Shown: in pieces, positions 49,467 to 57,656 of the stretch | How positions within the stretch are numbered: position 1 is the stretch's first letter | Layout of the letters: each line of letters opens with the position of its first letter | Source: Vibrio sinensis | Lineage (GTDB): Bacteria > Pseudomonadota > Gammaproteobacteria > Enterobacterales > Vibrionaceae | Reading direction: 5' to 3' | Length of the DNA: 64,000 bases | Assembly (NCBI RefSeq): GCF_003605645.1 | Contig: NZ_QVMU01000022.1 | Span: 1-64,000 of the forward strand | Program-made: the position numbers and the translations under genes | The notes under the pieces: generated by a model | What the model was told of the DNA's origin: nothing | The model's input: the letters and a program-made list of their open reading frames with translations, nothing else | The model's database searches: none

Positions 49467-49480
49467 TTGACTTTGATCAC
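49467..49480 (+). promoter_or_regulatory. FNR-like binding site upstream of nrfA
   Basis: TTGAC-TTTG-ATCAC matches the FNR consensus TTGAT-N4-ATCAA at 8 of 10 positions. Its centre is 28 bp downstream of the NarP site centre and about 145 bp before the nrfA start. Confidence 0.6.
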
Positions 49481-49617
49481 GGCATTAAATTGATCTGGAG
49501 CAATTCATCATCAACTCGCTCTATTTTTATACCAACAACCGCATAAACTGACTAAGAATTCTCCAATTCTTCGTTTTGGAAACGTCTGCTCACAACGCCG
49601 ATACCACCATCAGAATT

Positions 49618-51063
49618 ATGGAGAAACCCACTGTGAACATAAAACGCTGGAGCAACACTTCCATTGCGGCGTTATTCCTTGTAGCAAGCTCTCTATTGAG
49701 CGTGCCAAGTTTCGCTGAATCGGAAGAAAAACAACTCATTGATCCTCGTAATGATGCGTATCAACAGCAGCACCCGGATCAATATCATTCATGGAAATCA
49801 ACCTCTGAAAGTGCCGTCATCGAAGATGCACTACATGAAGATCCCAATATGGTCATCATGTGGGCTGGATATGGCTTTGCTAAAGACTACAACAAGGCTC
49901 GTGGTCACTTCTACGCACTAGATGATGTCAGACAAACACTACGAACCGGTGGACCGCAAGACGAAAACTCAGGCCCGATGCCAATGGCATGCTGGAGCTG
50001 TAAAAGTCCAGATGTGGCAAGAGTCATTGATGAGCGTGGCGAAGATGGTTACTTTGAGGGCAAATGGGCTCGCTTAGGTGATCAAATCGTCAATCCGATC
50101 GGATGTGCTGATTGTCACAACACTAACAGCGAAAAGTTTAAAAATGGCGAGCCTGAACTTGCCCTAACTCGTCCCTACGTGGAGCGTGCATTTGAGTCCA
50201 TCGGTAAGCCTTTTGATGAACAATCTCGATTGGATCAACAAGCTTCAGTTTGCGCTCAGTGTCATGTGGAATACTATTTTGCCGGTCCAACAAAAGCAGT
50301 CAAGTTCCCATGGGATCAAGGCACCAAAGTCGGTGAAATGGAAGACTACTATGATGCCCTTAACTTCAAAGATTGGACCCACAAAGTTTCCAAAGCACCA
50401 ATGCTCAAAGCGCAGCATCCGGGCTTTGAAACTTGGCGAGAGGGTATTCATGGTAAAAACAAAGTAGCGTGTGTCGACTGCCATATGCCAAAAGTCACCA
50501 AAGAAGATGGAACCGTTTATACCGATCATAAAGTGGGGAATCCGTTCGATCGCTTTGAAGACACTTGTGCCAACTGTCACACTCAAACCAAAGAACAGCT
50601 ACACAGCATTGTTTCAAGTCGTAAAGCACAAGTTCTTAAAATGAAGCTGACCGCCGAAAAACAAATTGTCGCCGCACACTTTGAAGCGCAAGCTGCATGG
50701 GAAGCCGGAGCTAGTGAAGCTGAAATGGCCGAAATACTGATGGATATTCGTCATGCTCAATGGCGTTGGGATTATGCTATTGCCTCTCACGGCATTCATA
50801 TGCACGCACCTGAAGTTGCACTGGAAGTATTGGGTAGTGCCGTTGATCATGCTGCGGACGCACGAACTAAGTTAATTCGTTTACTGGCAACAAAAGGGGT
50901 CACCGAGCCAGTCACTATCCCAGACATTTCCACCAAGTTAAAAGCCCAACAGGCACTTGGTATGGATATGGATAAGATGAATCAAGAGAAGAAACACTTC
51001 TTAGAAACAGTGGCACCAAAATGGGACAAAGCCGCTGAACAACGAGAAGCCAGCTACCAATAG
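49618..51063 (+). CDS. nrfA: NrfA, pentaheme cytochrome c nitrite reductase
   Basis: Reduces nitrite to ammonium in the periplasm with six electrons. Heme sites in order are CWSCK (the lysine-ligated catalytic heme), CADCH, CAQCH, CVDCH and CANCH; ASHGIHMHAPE carries a distal heme ligand. A signal peptide ends at SFA. The frame is open back to a TTG at 49576, but ATG 49618 or GTG 49633 (with GGAG 9 nt upstream) fit better; 482 residues from the ATG. It is on the opposite strand from the rest of the nrf genes, unlike the colinear nrfABCDEFG of E. coli. Confidence 0.96.
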   Translation: MEKPTVNIKRWSNTSIAALFLVASSLLSVPSFAESEEKQLIDPRNDAYQQQHPDQYHSWKSTSESAVIEDALHEDPNMVIMWAGYGFAKDYNKARGHFYALDDVRQTLRTGGPQDENSGPMPMACWSCKSPDVARVIDERGEDGYFEGKWARLGDQIVNPIGCADCHNTNSEKFKNGEPELALTRPYVERAFESIGKPFDEQSRLDQQASVCAQCHVEYYFAGPTKAVKFPWDQGTKVGEMEDYYDALNFKDWTHKVSKAPMLKAQHPGFETWREGIHGKNKVACVDCHMPKVTKEDGTVYTDHKVGNPFDRFEDTCANCHTQTKEQLHSIVSSRKAQVLKMKLTAEKQIVAAHFEAQAAWEAGASEAEMAEILMDIRHAQWRWDYAIASHGIHMHAPEVALEVLGSAVDHAADARTKLIRLLATKGVTEPVTIPDISTKLKAQQALGMDMDKMNQEKKHFLETVAPKWDKAAEQREASYQ

Positions 51064-51094
51064 TCATTCTTACCACCATTAAGATCTCATAATT

Positions 51095-51130
51095 AAAGAG
51101 CCAACAATTTGAAATTGTTGGCTCTTTGTC
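51095..51130. terminator. Bidirectional terminator between nrfA and nrfG
   Basis: A 15-bp perfect stem (AAAGAGCCAACAATT with its complement) has TTTGTCTTT on the plus side. It lies between convergent genes. Confidence 0.9.
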
Positions 51131-51171
51131 TTTACACTCTTGATCTTTAAACGCTTTATCGTAAGTCTTGG

Positions 51172-51717
51172 CTATTTCTGTATCATTGCTTTCGCTTGAT
51201 TGAGTGACCGAATGATTTTTTCGCGATCAATATCGACACGATCGCTATTCAGTAACTTAGTCCAACTCTCTATGGCTTGCTGATAACGAAAACTAATAAA
51301 GTGGTCGTTAGCGATAAGAGTGAGAGCAGCAGGATGATAGGGATCCAAATCTAATGCAGCATCTAACAACTCGCGCATAGGAATGGTTATTGTTTGAGTA
51401 TCAAGGTAATACATCGCTGTTGCTTTACCAACAAAAAAACTGGCTGAGGGTTTAGGCGTTAATCGAATGGCATAATCAAAACATGTTAGTGCTGAAGAGA
51501 ATTCTTGGTTAGCAAGATACCCTTGACCAAGCTGAAACCATAATTGTGCTTGGTTTGGATCGTCGCTGAGTTTCGTTTGTAGATTTTCCATTGCATCTTC
51601 AGCCGTCACGACAAGTTCCTGTGAGCGTTGATCCACTGGAAGCTCTCCACGCAACAATAAGAAAGTAGGAATGGCTAATAGGACACTAATGAATATTACT
51701 TTCTTCATGCTTTTCAA
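51172..51717 (-). CDS. nrfG: NrfG-like TPR protein
   Basis: 181 residues with an N-terminal membrane anchor (about 6-22) and TPR helices (LWFQLGQGYLANQEFSSALTCFDYAI, ALTLIANDHFISFRYQQAIESWTKLL). NrfG helps the heme lyase recognise NrfA's fifth heme site. Family and context agree; it lies convergent behind nrfA and not in the nrfBCDEXF operon. The start could also be the ATG three codons later. Confidence 0.85.
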   Translation of the reverse strand: MKSMKKVIFISVLLAIPTFLLLRGELPVDQRSQELVVTAEDAMENLQTKLSDDPNQAQLWFQLGQGYLANQEFSSALTCFDYAIRLTPKPSASFFVGKATAMYYLDTQTITIPMRELLDAALDLDPYHPAALTLIANDHFISFRYQQAIESWTKLLNSDRVDIDREKIIRSLNQAKAMIQK

Positions 51718-51797
51718 ATCCTTTGACGCTAAGCTAATTCACTGGCCATTATATCGTGTTAACATAGGCTAAGTATTGATCAACCCAGACCAATGGC

Positions 51798-52136
51798 ATG
51801 AAAAATAAAACAATCCCCTCTGAGCAAACTCAAACCGAAGCAATGAAAATTGCCAAAGCCACCCAGAAAACAAACCAGACTAAAGAACAAACTAAATTAA
51901 TTGCTCAAGGCATAGAGAAAGGCATCGCGCTGTACAAAAAGCAGCAAAAAGAGAAGTCACGTCAAGCAGATAAAGCGAAAAAGAAAGTTCAAAAGCAGAA
52001 ACAACAAGCCACTGATTCTGTAGAAATAATCGAACCGGTAGAGGCGGTTAGCTCAAGCAAAAGCAATACACTTCCATGGGTACTGCTTGCCATCAGTTGG
52101 GTTGGGTTTATTGCGTATCAATTTACTCAATCTTAG
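51798..52136 (+). CDS. DUF2956 family protein
   Basis: 112 residues: a Lys/Gln/Thr-rich basic helical region (1-75, EAMKIAKATQKTNQTKEQTKLIAQGIEKGI) and one C-terminal membrane helix (about 91-108, LPWVLLAISWVGFIAYQF). This is the layout of DUF2956, small tail-anchored proteins of Vibrio and relatives. Function unknown. Confidence 0.8.
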   Translation: MKNKTIPSEQTQTEAMKIAKATQKTNQTKEQTKLIAQGIEKGIALYKKQQKEKSRQADKAKKKVQKQKQQATDSVEIIEPVEAVSSSKSNTLPWVLLAISWVGFIAYQFTQS

Positions 52137-52247
52137 GCATAATTAGGTCTATCATAACCATAAGGTAACCGAGCTTTTATGAGTGTCATTAAAATCGGTT
52201 ACCTGCTTAAGTTGAGTAGATGAGCAGTGAATCAGCTATATATCACT

Positions 52248-52832
52248 TCAAAATAGACGATAGAGCATCAGGCAAGCCATCACGATAAAAAGCCCCCCAC
52301 TCACTCTATGTATCAATTGAACATTCATTTTAGCAAGAAACTTTCGACCGACAAAAACCCCCATGGCTGACGTTGCCGTTAAAGCGAGTGTCGAAGACAT
52401 CCAGACAGCGATAGGTGAATAAGTAGTACTGAGTGTGACTACCGCAAGCTGAGTCTTATCGCCCAATTCAGCAAGGAAAATCATCACAAATGTCGTGATA
52501 AAAATATTGCGACTTCGCTTCGGCTTGCTCTCTTCACTTTCACCTTCCTCTTTACTTAAAAGAGCTTGAATACCAAATAGACCAAATAGTGCAGCCGCAA
52601 ACACAGTTAACCATTTTTCAGGAACAAGTAACGTTAAACTGGCCCCTAGGCTGACAGCTAAAAGGTTCAGTAAGGCAAATGCGCAGATAGCACCGAAAAT
52701 TACCGGTTTTGTGCGATAACGTGACGCCAATGTCATACAAACCAACTGACTTTTATCCCCGACTTCCGCTAAAAAGATCACACCTAAGGTCAGTAAACTT
52801 GAAGAAATCAAATCTGGTTGTAACGTCATCAT
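52248..52832 (-). CDS. mneA: GDT1/UPF0016 family manganese exporter (MneA-like)
   Basis: 194 residues in two homologous halves of three helices, each with the E-x-G-D-K-(S/T) cation motif: EVGDKSQL (about 21-28) and ELGDKTQL (about 121-128). The V. cholerae homologue MneA exports manganese. The upstream leader has a possible attenuator, but no manganese (yybP-ykoY) riboswitch core was recognised. Confidence 0.87.
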   Translation of the reverse strand: MMTLQPDLISSSLLTLGVIFLAEVGDKSQLVCMTLASRYRTKPVIFGAICAFALLNLLAVSLGASLTLLVPEKWLTVFAAALFGLFGIQALLSKEEGESEESKPKRSRNIFITTFVMIFLAELGDKTQLAVVTLSTTYSPIAVWMSSTLALTATSAMGVFVGRKFLAKMNVQLIHRVSGGLFIVMACLMLYRLF

Positions 52833-53043
52833 ACTAGAACAATCTATTTATTGGTGTTAATACGAGCGATAGCGAATTAACAAACTAAAAAGTGGGGGGC
52901 GATACTACCATCTTTCACTATTTTTTCACCCACAAGTATCCGATAACGACTTCATCGCAAACTAAGGTGTCTCTTGGTACACGAGAATAAATAGCCCATC
53001 TATGCCGATAATTGGGTTAGTGTGAAGTAACCTAGCTCGTGCT

Positions 53044-53148
53044 AATTCCAACCCGGATAAGTAAATATTCATCATTTGCAAAAGAGAAATCACTGACGGC
53101 GCGTAGTGAGTTTTAATCCGCGAGGATGAATAAAAAACGATGTGAATT
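53044..53148. repeat. Nested palindromic (MITE-like) element
   Basis: Three nested inverted pairs with a shared centre: AATTC/GAATT (53044-53048, 53144-53148), ATTCATC/GATGAAT (53067-53073, 53125-53131) and TCACT/AGTGA (53090-53094, 53105-53109). It has no ORF and lies between two terminators/leaders. The outer TATACCAATTC-like end resembles short dispersed repeats seen in Vibrio genomes; only one copy is in this window. Confidence 0.5.
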
Positions 53149-53170
53149 GGTATAATTGGGCTTAAGAAAC

Positions 53171-53202
53171 GAAAAAGGCAGCAATGTTCACTGCTGCCTT
53201 TA
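53171..53202 (-). terminator. Terminator of the winged-helix gene
   Basis: Stem AGGCAGCA / TGCTGCCT followed on the minus strand by TTTTTCG. Confidence 0.87.
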
Positions 53203-53261
53203 TGTTGACTGATCGTAGGGCAAAAATAAGCGCGATCTAAACTGTGGATATTTGAAAAATA

Positions 53262-53549
53262 TTAAGCCTCAAAGCCTAAGCTTGCTGCAATATCGATTTC
53301 TCGCTCTATAACCCATTGGCTATCAAAAGGCCCCCAGTCAGATAACTGGTAATAACCGTCGTTGTGACGACGACCATCTTGAACAAACGCGAGCTCGATA
53401 CCGATCCCAGGTAATGCCTTAATCACATCTTGAATTGTGCGACGAGGCCAACCTGTCTTCTCAATCAACTTAGGGACATTCGGTCTTTCTAAGTGTTCCA
53501 CTAACAGAGCCAAATACAAACGCCTTGCAAAAACAGGACTCAGTTCCAT
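53262..53549 (-). CDS. Small winged-helix DNA-binding protein
   Basis: 95 residues. Residues about 8-60 fit a winged helix-turn-helix (LVEHLERPNVPKLIEKTGWPRRTIQDVIKAL). The rest is a short wing and a tail (DGYYQLSDWGPFDSQWV). No ligand domain. Probably a regulator or accessory DNA-binding protein; targets unknown. Followed by its own terminator. Confidence 0.7.
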   Translation of the reverse strand: MELSPVFARRLYLALLVEHLERPNVPKLIEKTGWPRRTIQDVIKALPGIGIELAFVQDGRRHNDGYYQLSDWGPFDSQWVIEREIDIAASLGFEA

Positions 53550-53761
53550 TGATACCTCCTATAAACTTCATTGCTCATTATTTCTGTTTTGGCGTTACAG
53601 GTGTTGCGTTTGATCAATAAGTCTCCATTCCTCCCTATTGAAAGTGTTAGTTTTTTATTCAACGAAATATCTTCGTCACACTTTTGTTTCCACTCGCAGT
53701 TCCTGATACGATAAAAACCAGCTCAAATAACAATAAATAAAGTCACTTCAATAGGTTGTTT

Positions 53762-54109
53762 ATGTCAATTACGATGTTTGGTATTCCAAATTGCGACACA
53801 ATTAAAAAAGCAAAAAAATGGCTAGAGGCTCAAGGCGTTGACTATCAATTCCATGATTACCGCAAGCAAGGTATCGATGCAGCGATGGTCACCACTTTCT
53901 GCCAAGCACTGGGTTGGGAGAACGTTTTAAATAAACGCGGAACCACTTATCGCCAACTATCTCAAGAGCAAAAAAATAGTTTAAATGAACACAGTGTTAT
54001 TCCATTACTGGTTGAGCACTCAGCTATGATCAAGCGCCCTATCCTATTGGTTAATGATCAATATCATATTGGTTTTAAAGCAGATCAATACTCCGCTATT
54101 TTCAGTTAA
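53762..54109 (+). CDS. yffB: ArsC/Spx-family reductase YffB
   Basis: 115 residues, thioredoxin-like ArsC fold with MFGIPNCDTIKKAKKWL (Cys11) and the conserved IKRPIL. In E. coli yffB also precedes dapE. It is glutathione-dependent by family, with no proven arsenate activity. The ATG at 53762 with TAGG upstream is preferred to the TTG at 53756. Confidence 0.9.
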   Translation: MSITMFGIPNCDTIKKAKKWLEAQGVDYQFHDYRKQGIDAAMVTTFCQALGWENVLNKRGTTYRQLSQEQKNSLNEHSVIPLLVEHSAMIKRPILLVNDQYHIGFKADQYSAIFS

Positions 54110-54124
54110 AAAAGGATTTCAAGG

Positions 54125-55258
54125 ATGACTGATAGCCCAACTATGGCTCTCGCAAAAGACCTCATTAGCCGTCAATCGGTAACCCCTGAAGATGCGGGTT
54201 GCCAAGATGTGATGATTGAACGTCTTAAAGCACTGGGTTTTAACATTGAAATTATGGTTTTTGAAGATACAACAAATTTTTGGGCACGCCGTGGCACGCA
54301 AGCCCCTTTGTTTGCATTTGCAGGCCATACTGATGTTGTACCAGCTGGTAATCTAAGCCACTGGGAGACGAACCCTTTTGAACCCACTATCAAAGATGGC
54401 GTTCTCTATGGCCGTGGCGCCGCTGATATGAAAGGCTCGCTCGCCAGTATGGTGGTTGCGGTAGAGCAGTTTATTGCCCAGTACCCAGATCATAATGGCT
54501 CAATTGGCTTTTTAATTACTTCTGATGAAGAGGGGCCATTTATTAACGGTACAGTACGCGTCGTTGAAGCGCTGATGGCCCGGGGTGAGCATATCGACAT
54601 GTGTATTGTTGGTGAACCATCCAGTACCCATCATGTCGGTGATGTCGTCAAAAATGGTCGTCGAGGTTCAATCACTGGTGATTTAACCGTCAAAGGGATT
54701 CAAGGTCATGTGGCATACCCACATTTGGCAAAAAACCCGGTTCATCAATCTTTGCTCGCTATCCATGAACTAACGACAACCGAGTGGGATAAAGGAAACG
54801 AATATTTCCCTCCTACTAGTTTTCAAATCCCGAACGTTCAAGCAGGAACAGGGGCATCCAATGTGATACCGGGTGAGTTTAATGTTCAATTCAACTTACG
54901 TTTTAGTACCGAATTAAATAACGACATCATCATCGAACGCATTAACGCCATCTTGGACAAACATGACTTGGATTACGATCTCAAGTGGACATTTAATGGC
55001 GACCCGTTCTTAACCGATACCGGCGCACTATTGGATGCAGTTGTAGATGCCGTTGATGCGGTCAATCAAACCAAGCCCGCTCTACTGACCACTGGCGGAA
55101 CCTCAGATGGACGCTTTATCGCTCGCATGGGAGGTCAGGTGGTTGAACTTGGTCCTGTCAATGCCACGATTCACAAGGTCAATGAGTGCGTCAGCGTTGA
55201 TGACCTAGAGAAACTGACAAAAATGTACCAAAAAACATTGGAAAATTTATTCTCGTGA
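54125..55258 (+). CDS. dapE: Succinyl-diaminopimelate desuccinylase
   Basis: Makes L,L-diaminopimelate for lysine and peptidoglycan. M20 dizinc peptidase: His68 and Asp70 (FAGHTDVVPAG), Asp101 (RGAADMKG), Glu135-Glu136 (SDEEGP) and a C-terminal His in NATIHKVNE. 377 residues, normal length. Its end overlaps the next gene by 4 bp. Confidence 0.97.
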   Translation: MTDSPTMALAKDLISRQSVTPEDAGCQDVMIERLKALGFNIEIMVFEDTTNFWARRGTQAPLFAFAGHTDVVPAGNLSHWETNPFEPTIKDGVLYGRGAADMKGSLASMVVAVEQFIAQYPDHNGSIGFLITSDEEGPFINGTVRVVEALMARGEHIDMCIVGEPSSTHHVGDVVKNGRRGSITGDLTVKGIQGHVAYPHLAKNPVHQSLLAIHELTTTEWDKGNEYFPPTSFQIPNVQAGTGASNVIPGEFNVQFNLRFSTELNNDIIIERINAILDKHDLDYDLKWTFNGDPFLTDTGALLDAVVDAVDAVNQTKPALLTTGGTSDGRFIARMGGQVVELGPVNATIHKVNECVSVDDLEKLTKMYQKTLENLFS

Positions 55259-55932
55259 ACATGACTTCCGAGCAACTGACTGGTCAAGTGACTTCCCACT
55301 TAGTGGAAGCCTTAATCGGTCAAAAGCAGTTTTTAGTCCACCAGCAAGTCGCTCAAGATTTGCTGGCGCTAAAACATGCGGCGGATCAAGCTGGGTTTAA
55401 TCTCAATATTGCCAGTGGGTTTCGCGATTTCGATCGTCAGTTGGCAATTTGGAATGGGAAAATGTCCGGTGAAAGGGCCATCTTAGACCGACATTGCCAA
55501 CCTATCGATAGTGAAACGCTTAGCGATGCCGATAAAGCTTTCGCTATTTTACGTTGGTCTGCATTACCAGGGGCAAGTCGGCATCACTGGGGAACTGAGT
55601 TTGATGTGTTTGACCGAAACAGCCTACCTCTCGATACTCAGTTACAACTTGAACCTTGGGAATACCTCACCGGACATCAAGCTCGATTTTATCAGTGGCT
55701 CACTGCCCACTTGACTCAATTTGGCTTTTTCTTCCCTTATGCGAAAGACAAAGGTGGAGTCTCACCGGAACCTTGGCATATTAGCCATCAAAAGACGGCA
55801 CAAGGGTGTATGATGCAATTATCCGTCAGTACATTACGTCAACAGTTACAAGCACAGCCCATTATCGGAAAGGAAAGCGTGTTAGATAACCTTGAGCAGT
55901 TCTACACTCAATTTATCACTAATATATCTTAG
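55255..55932 (+). CDS. M15 family peptidase (VanY/DdcY-like carboxypeptidase)
   Basis: 225 residues. Zinc ligands are visible in SRHHWGTEFDVFD and EPWHISHQ, with IASGFRDFDRQLAIWNGK as the substrate loop; this is the D,D-/L,D-carboxypeptidase fold acting on peptidoglycan peptides. No signal peptide is apparent, which suggests a cytoplasmic or non-classical location. GTG 55255 overlaps the dapE stop; an ATG lies two codons later. Confidence 0.88.
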   Translation: MNMTSEQLTGQVTSHLVEALIGQKQFLVHQQVAQDLLALKHAADQAGFNLNIASGFRDFDRQLAIWNGKMSGERAILDRHCQPIDSETLSDADKAFAILRWSALPGASRHHWGTEFDVFDRNSLPLDTQLQLEPWEYLTGHQARFYQWLTAHLTQFGFFFPYAKDKGGVSPEPWHISHQKTAQGCMMQLSVSTLRQQLQAQPIIGKESVLDNLEQFYTQFITNIS

Positions 55933-55943
55933 GAGCGTGTTCA

Positions 55944-56177
55944 ATGGAGTTACTCACTAACCCTTGGGTGATCATCATCATCGTATTGAGTGTCATCATC
56001 GGTAATATTATGGCGTTGAAGTACACAGCAAAAATGAAACTTGGCCAAAGAGATAAAAATCGCTCGTCGAACATGGATAAAGCGGACTCAGAGCACTCTG
56101 ATGTGGTCGACTCAGAATCGAGCGACTCAAAAGAAGAACATTCTGACGAAATGGATAAAAAAGACCCGCAAAAATAA
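55944..56177 (+). CDS. DUF2897 family membrane protein
   Basis: 77 residues: one membrane helix (about 7-26, PWVIIIIVLSVIIGNIMAL) and a hydrophilic Ser/Asp/Glu/Lys tail. GGAG precedes the ATG. Last gene of the yffB-dapE unit. Function unknown. Confidence 0.78.
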   Translation: MELLTNPWVIIIIVLSVIIGNIMALKYTAKMKLGQRDKNRSSNMDKADSEHSDVVDSESSDSKEEHSDEMDKKDPQK

Positions 56178-56185
56178 GCGGGTCT
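56158..56185 (-). terminator. Terminator of the syd-DUF2310 operon
   Basis: Stem AAGACCCGC / GCGGGTCTT overlaps the DUF2897 stop codon. On the minus strand six Ts follow; on the plus strand the tail is weak. Confidence 0.83.
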
Positions 56186-56234
56186 TAATAGCGAAATCTG
56201 AGCTCAAGATAAACACGTCTATCTCAAATTCAGG

Positions 56235-57011
56235 TTACTTAATGTGGTCCCAAGAAATATTGGAAACAATTCGGCATTCATCGCATTTAAAGTAGAAGAT
56301 GTCGTGTAACGGCTCATCAAGTAGCCACGCTCCACCACATTTGGGACAAGGACGAGCTTTCTCTTCTGCTAGGCTTACGCCTCCAACTCGATACTGGTAG
56401 TAATAGGTTGGGATTTTAGTAATGAATTCAATTCGACCTCTTAAATCCCAACCACGGCGAAATAGCACGCTATCAGCATCGCAAATTTCATGCAGAGCAG
56501 CATGTTCAGCCCGACAGCCTCCAGCCATCTGAATTTCATCACACGCTTGCCATTCAGTTTGCCATTTAACCACACCTTTGTGATCGCCATTCAAAGTCGG
56601 AGGGTTACGATATAGCGGAATTGGCAATAGCGACTCACCACTACGCAGCGGTGAACAAGTATGCACATACGTGGTGTACAGCACTTGCCAACTTGGTGTC
56701 TCTTCTTCCGCCGCTTCTTCCGAATTAAGATCGCGTCCTAGCAAGCGCATTTTAGGCGCAAGCAATGCCGCATCAGAAAGGCGATTCATACAGACTTTAA
56801 CGAAATCAGAATGGTACTTGGGGTGCAAGCTGTTTTGTTCAGGACATACCACTCGCACATAAAACTCACCATCTCCCATGACAATAGGAAACTCTCGACC
56901 GAGAACTTGACCGTTATAACGTAGCGCATCCATTAAGCCATTAATGGCTTTATCGACCGCAGAAACCGTCGTGTTGTCGAAACACTCAAATTGCATCTCT
57001 ACAACGTACAT
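56235..57011 (-). CDS. Zinc-ribbon protein, DUF2310 family
   Basis: 258 residues with a C-terminal zinc ribbon (CPKCGGAWLL ... FKCDEC, about 223-247). Family members are described as possibly nucleic-acid-binding, without proven role. It begins directly after the syd stop codon, so the two are co-transcribed. Confidence 0.82.
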   Translation of the reverse strand: MYVVEMQFECFDNTTVSAVDKAINGLMDALRYNGQVLGREFPIVMGDGEFYVRVVCPEQNSLHPKYHSDFVKVCMNRLSDAALLAPKMRLLGRDLNSEEAAEEETPSWQVLYTTYVHTCSPLRSGESLLPIPLYRNPPTLNGDHKGVVKWQTEWQACDEIQMAGGCRAEHAALHEICDADSVLFRRGWDLRGRIEFITKIPTYYYQYRVGGVSLAEEKARPCPKCGGAWLLDEPLHDIFYFKCDECRIVSNISWDHIK

Positions 57012-57557
57012 CTAAACCACCGGCGTCAGGTTATTCAAAAATTCAGCGAGATTGACCGCCAACACATCACGTTTGCTTGTGCCTAAACGTTCCAATACTA
57101 CTTGGCCGGTAAGGTTACAAATCGAAATTACATCCAACTCTGCATCTGTCGCAGCAATAAAAATCGTTGGTTTCAATTTCAAGCGGCGCTGAGTCACAAG
57201 GTGTCCAAGAATGTTTTCTTGCAGACGCACGAAATCTTCATCATTCCACACTTGAAGTAACGTCAGTTCGTTGCCCTGCCACAGCGCATTCATATCAGCG
57301 CTATATTGAGTACCGAAAAAGATGGCAACATCTTCGTGCAACGCAAGCTCGATACCATTTTCAACATTAGAGAAATCTGCTTGCTGATCGCGTACACAAG
57401 CAAGCCACTCCACACCATCTTCTCGTTTTTGCTCAACACATGGGGAAACAAGGTCCGCCAATTCTTCATTAAAAGGAAGCGTGCCGTGTTCAGCTTGGTG
57501 CGCTAAGCGATACTTTTCGCTAAACGAGAGCAATGCTTGTTTGGCGTTATCAACCAT
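57012..57557 (-). CDS. syd: SecY-interacting protein Syd
   Basis: Membrane-associated cytoplasmic protein that binds SecY. ATG 57557 has GGAG 6 nt upstream and gives 181 residues, the same length as E. coli Syd; the frame is also open to an ATG at 57569. Signatures include LVSPCVEQKREDGVEWL, FFGTQYSADM and LTLLQVWNDEDF. Confidence 0.93.
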   Translation of the reverse strand: MVDNAKQALLSFSEKYRLAHQAEHGTLPFNEELADLVSPCVEQKREDGVEWLACVRDQQADFSNVENGIELALHEDVAIFFGTQYSADMNALWQGNELTLLQVWNDEDFVRLQENILGHLVTQRRLKLKPTIFIAATDAELDVISICNLTGQVVLERLGTSKRDVLAVNLAEFLNNLTPVV

Positions 57558-57656
57558 TAGATTCTCCATTCGGGTCTATCGAACGTTCGCTTTTAATGAC
57601 AGTTCGATCTGGATTGCGTAAAATTCACGGTATTCTAATCCAAATCGACACAAAGT

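Larger units (their letters stand above)
49164..49617. other. nrfB-nrfA divergent regulatory region
   Basis: 454 bp with no gene. It separates the nrfBCDEXF operon from nrfA. The nrfA-proximal half contains a NarP/NarL site and an FNR-like site. I could not find a convincing FNR box serving the nrfB side. Confidence 0.7.
52833..53261. other. Intergenic region with hairpins and a MITE-like element
   Basis: 429 bp without a gene. Part 52892-52933 forms a GTGGG/CCCAC hairpin followed by TTTTT on the minus strand in the mneA leader. Part 53044-53148 is a nested palindrome. Part 53171-53202 is a terminator for the next gene. Confidence 0.65.

Noticed and set aside
52833..53261. yybP-ykoY manganese riboswitch ahead of mneA
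   Set aside because: The conserved purine-rich internal loops were not found on the minus strand.
57570..57656. preQ1 riboswitch ahead of queF
   Set aside because: The 87-bp region has no C-rich stem-loop with A-rich tail typical of preQ1 aptamers.
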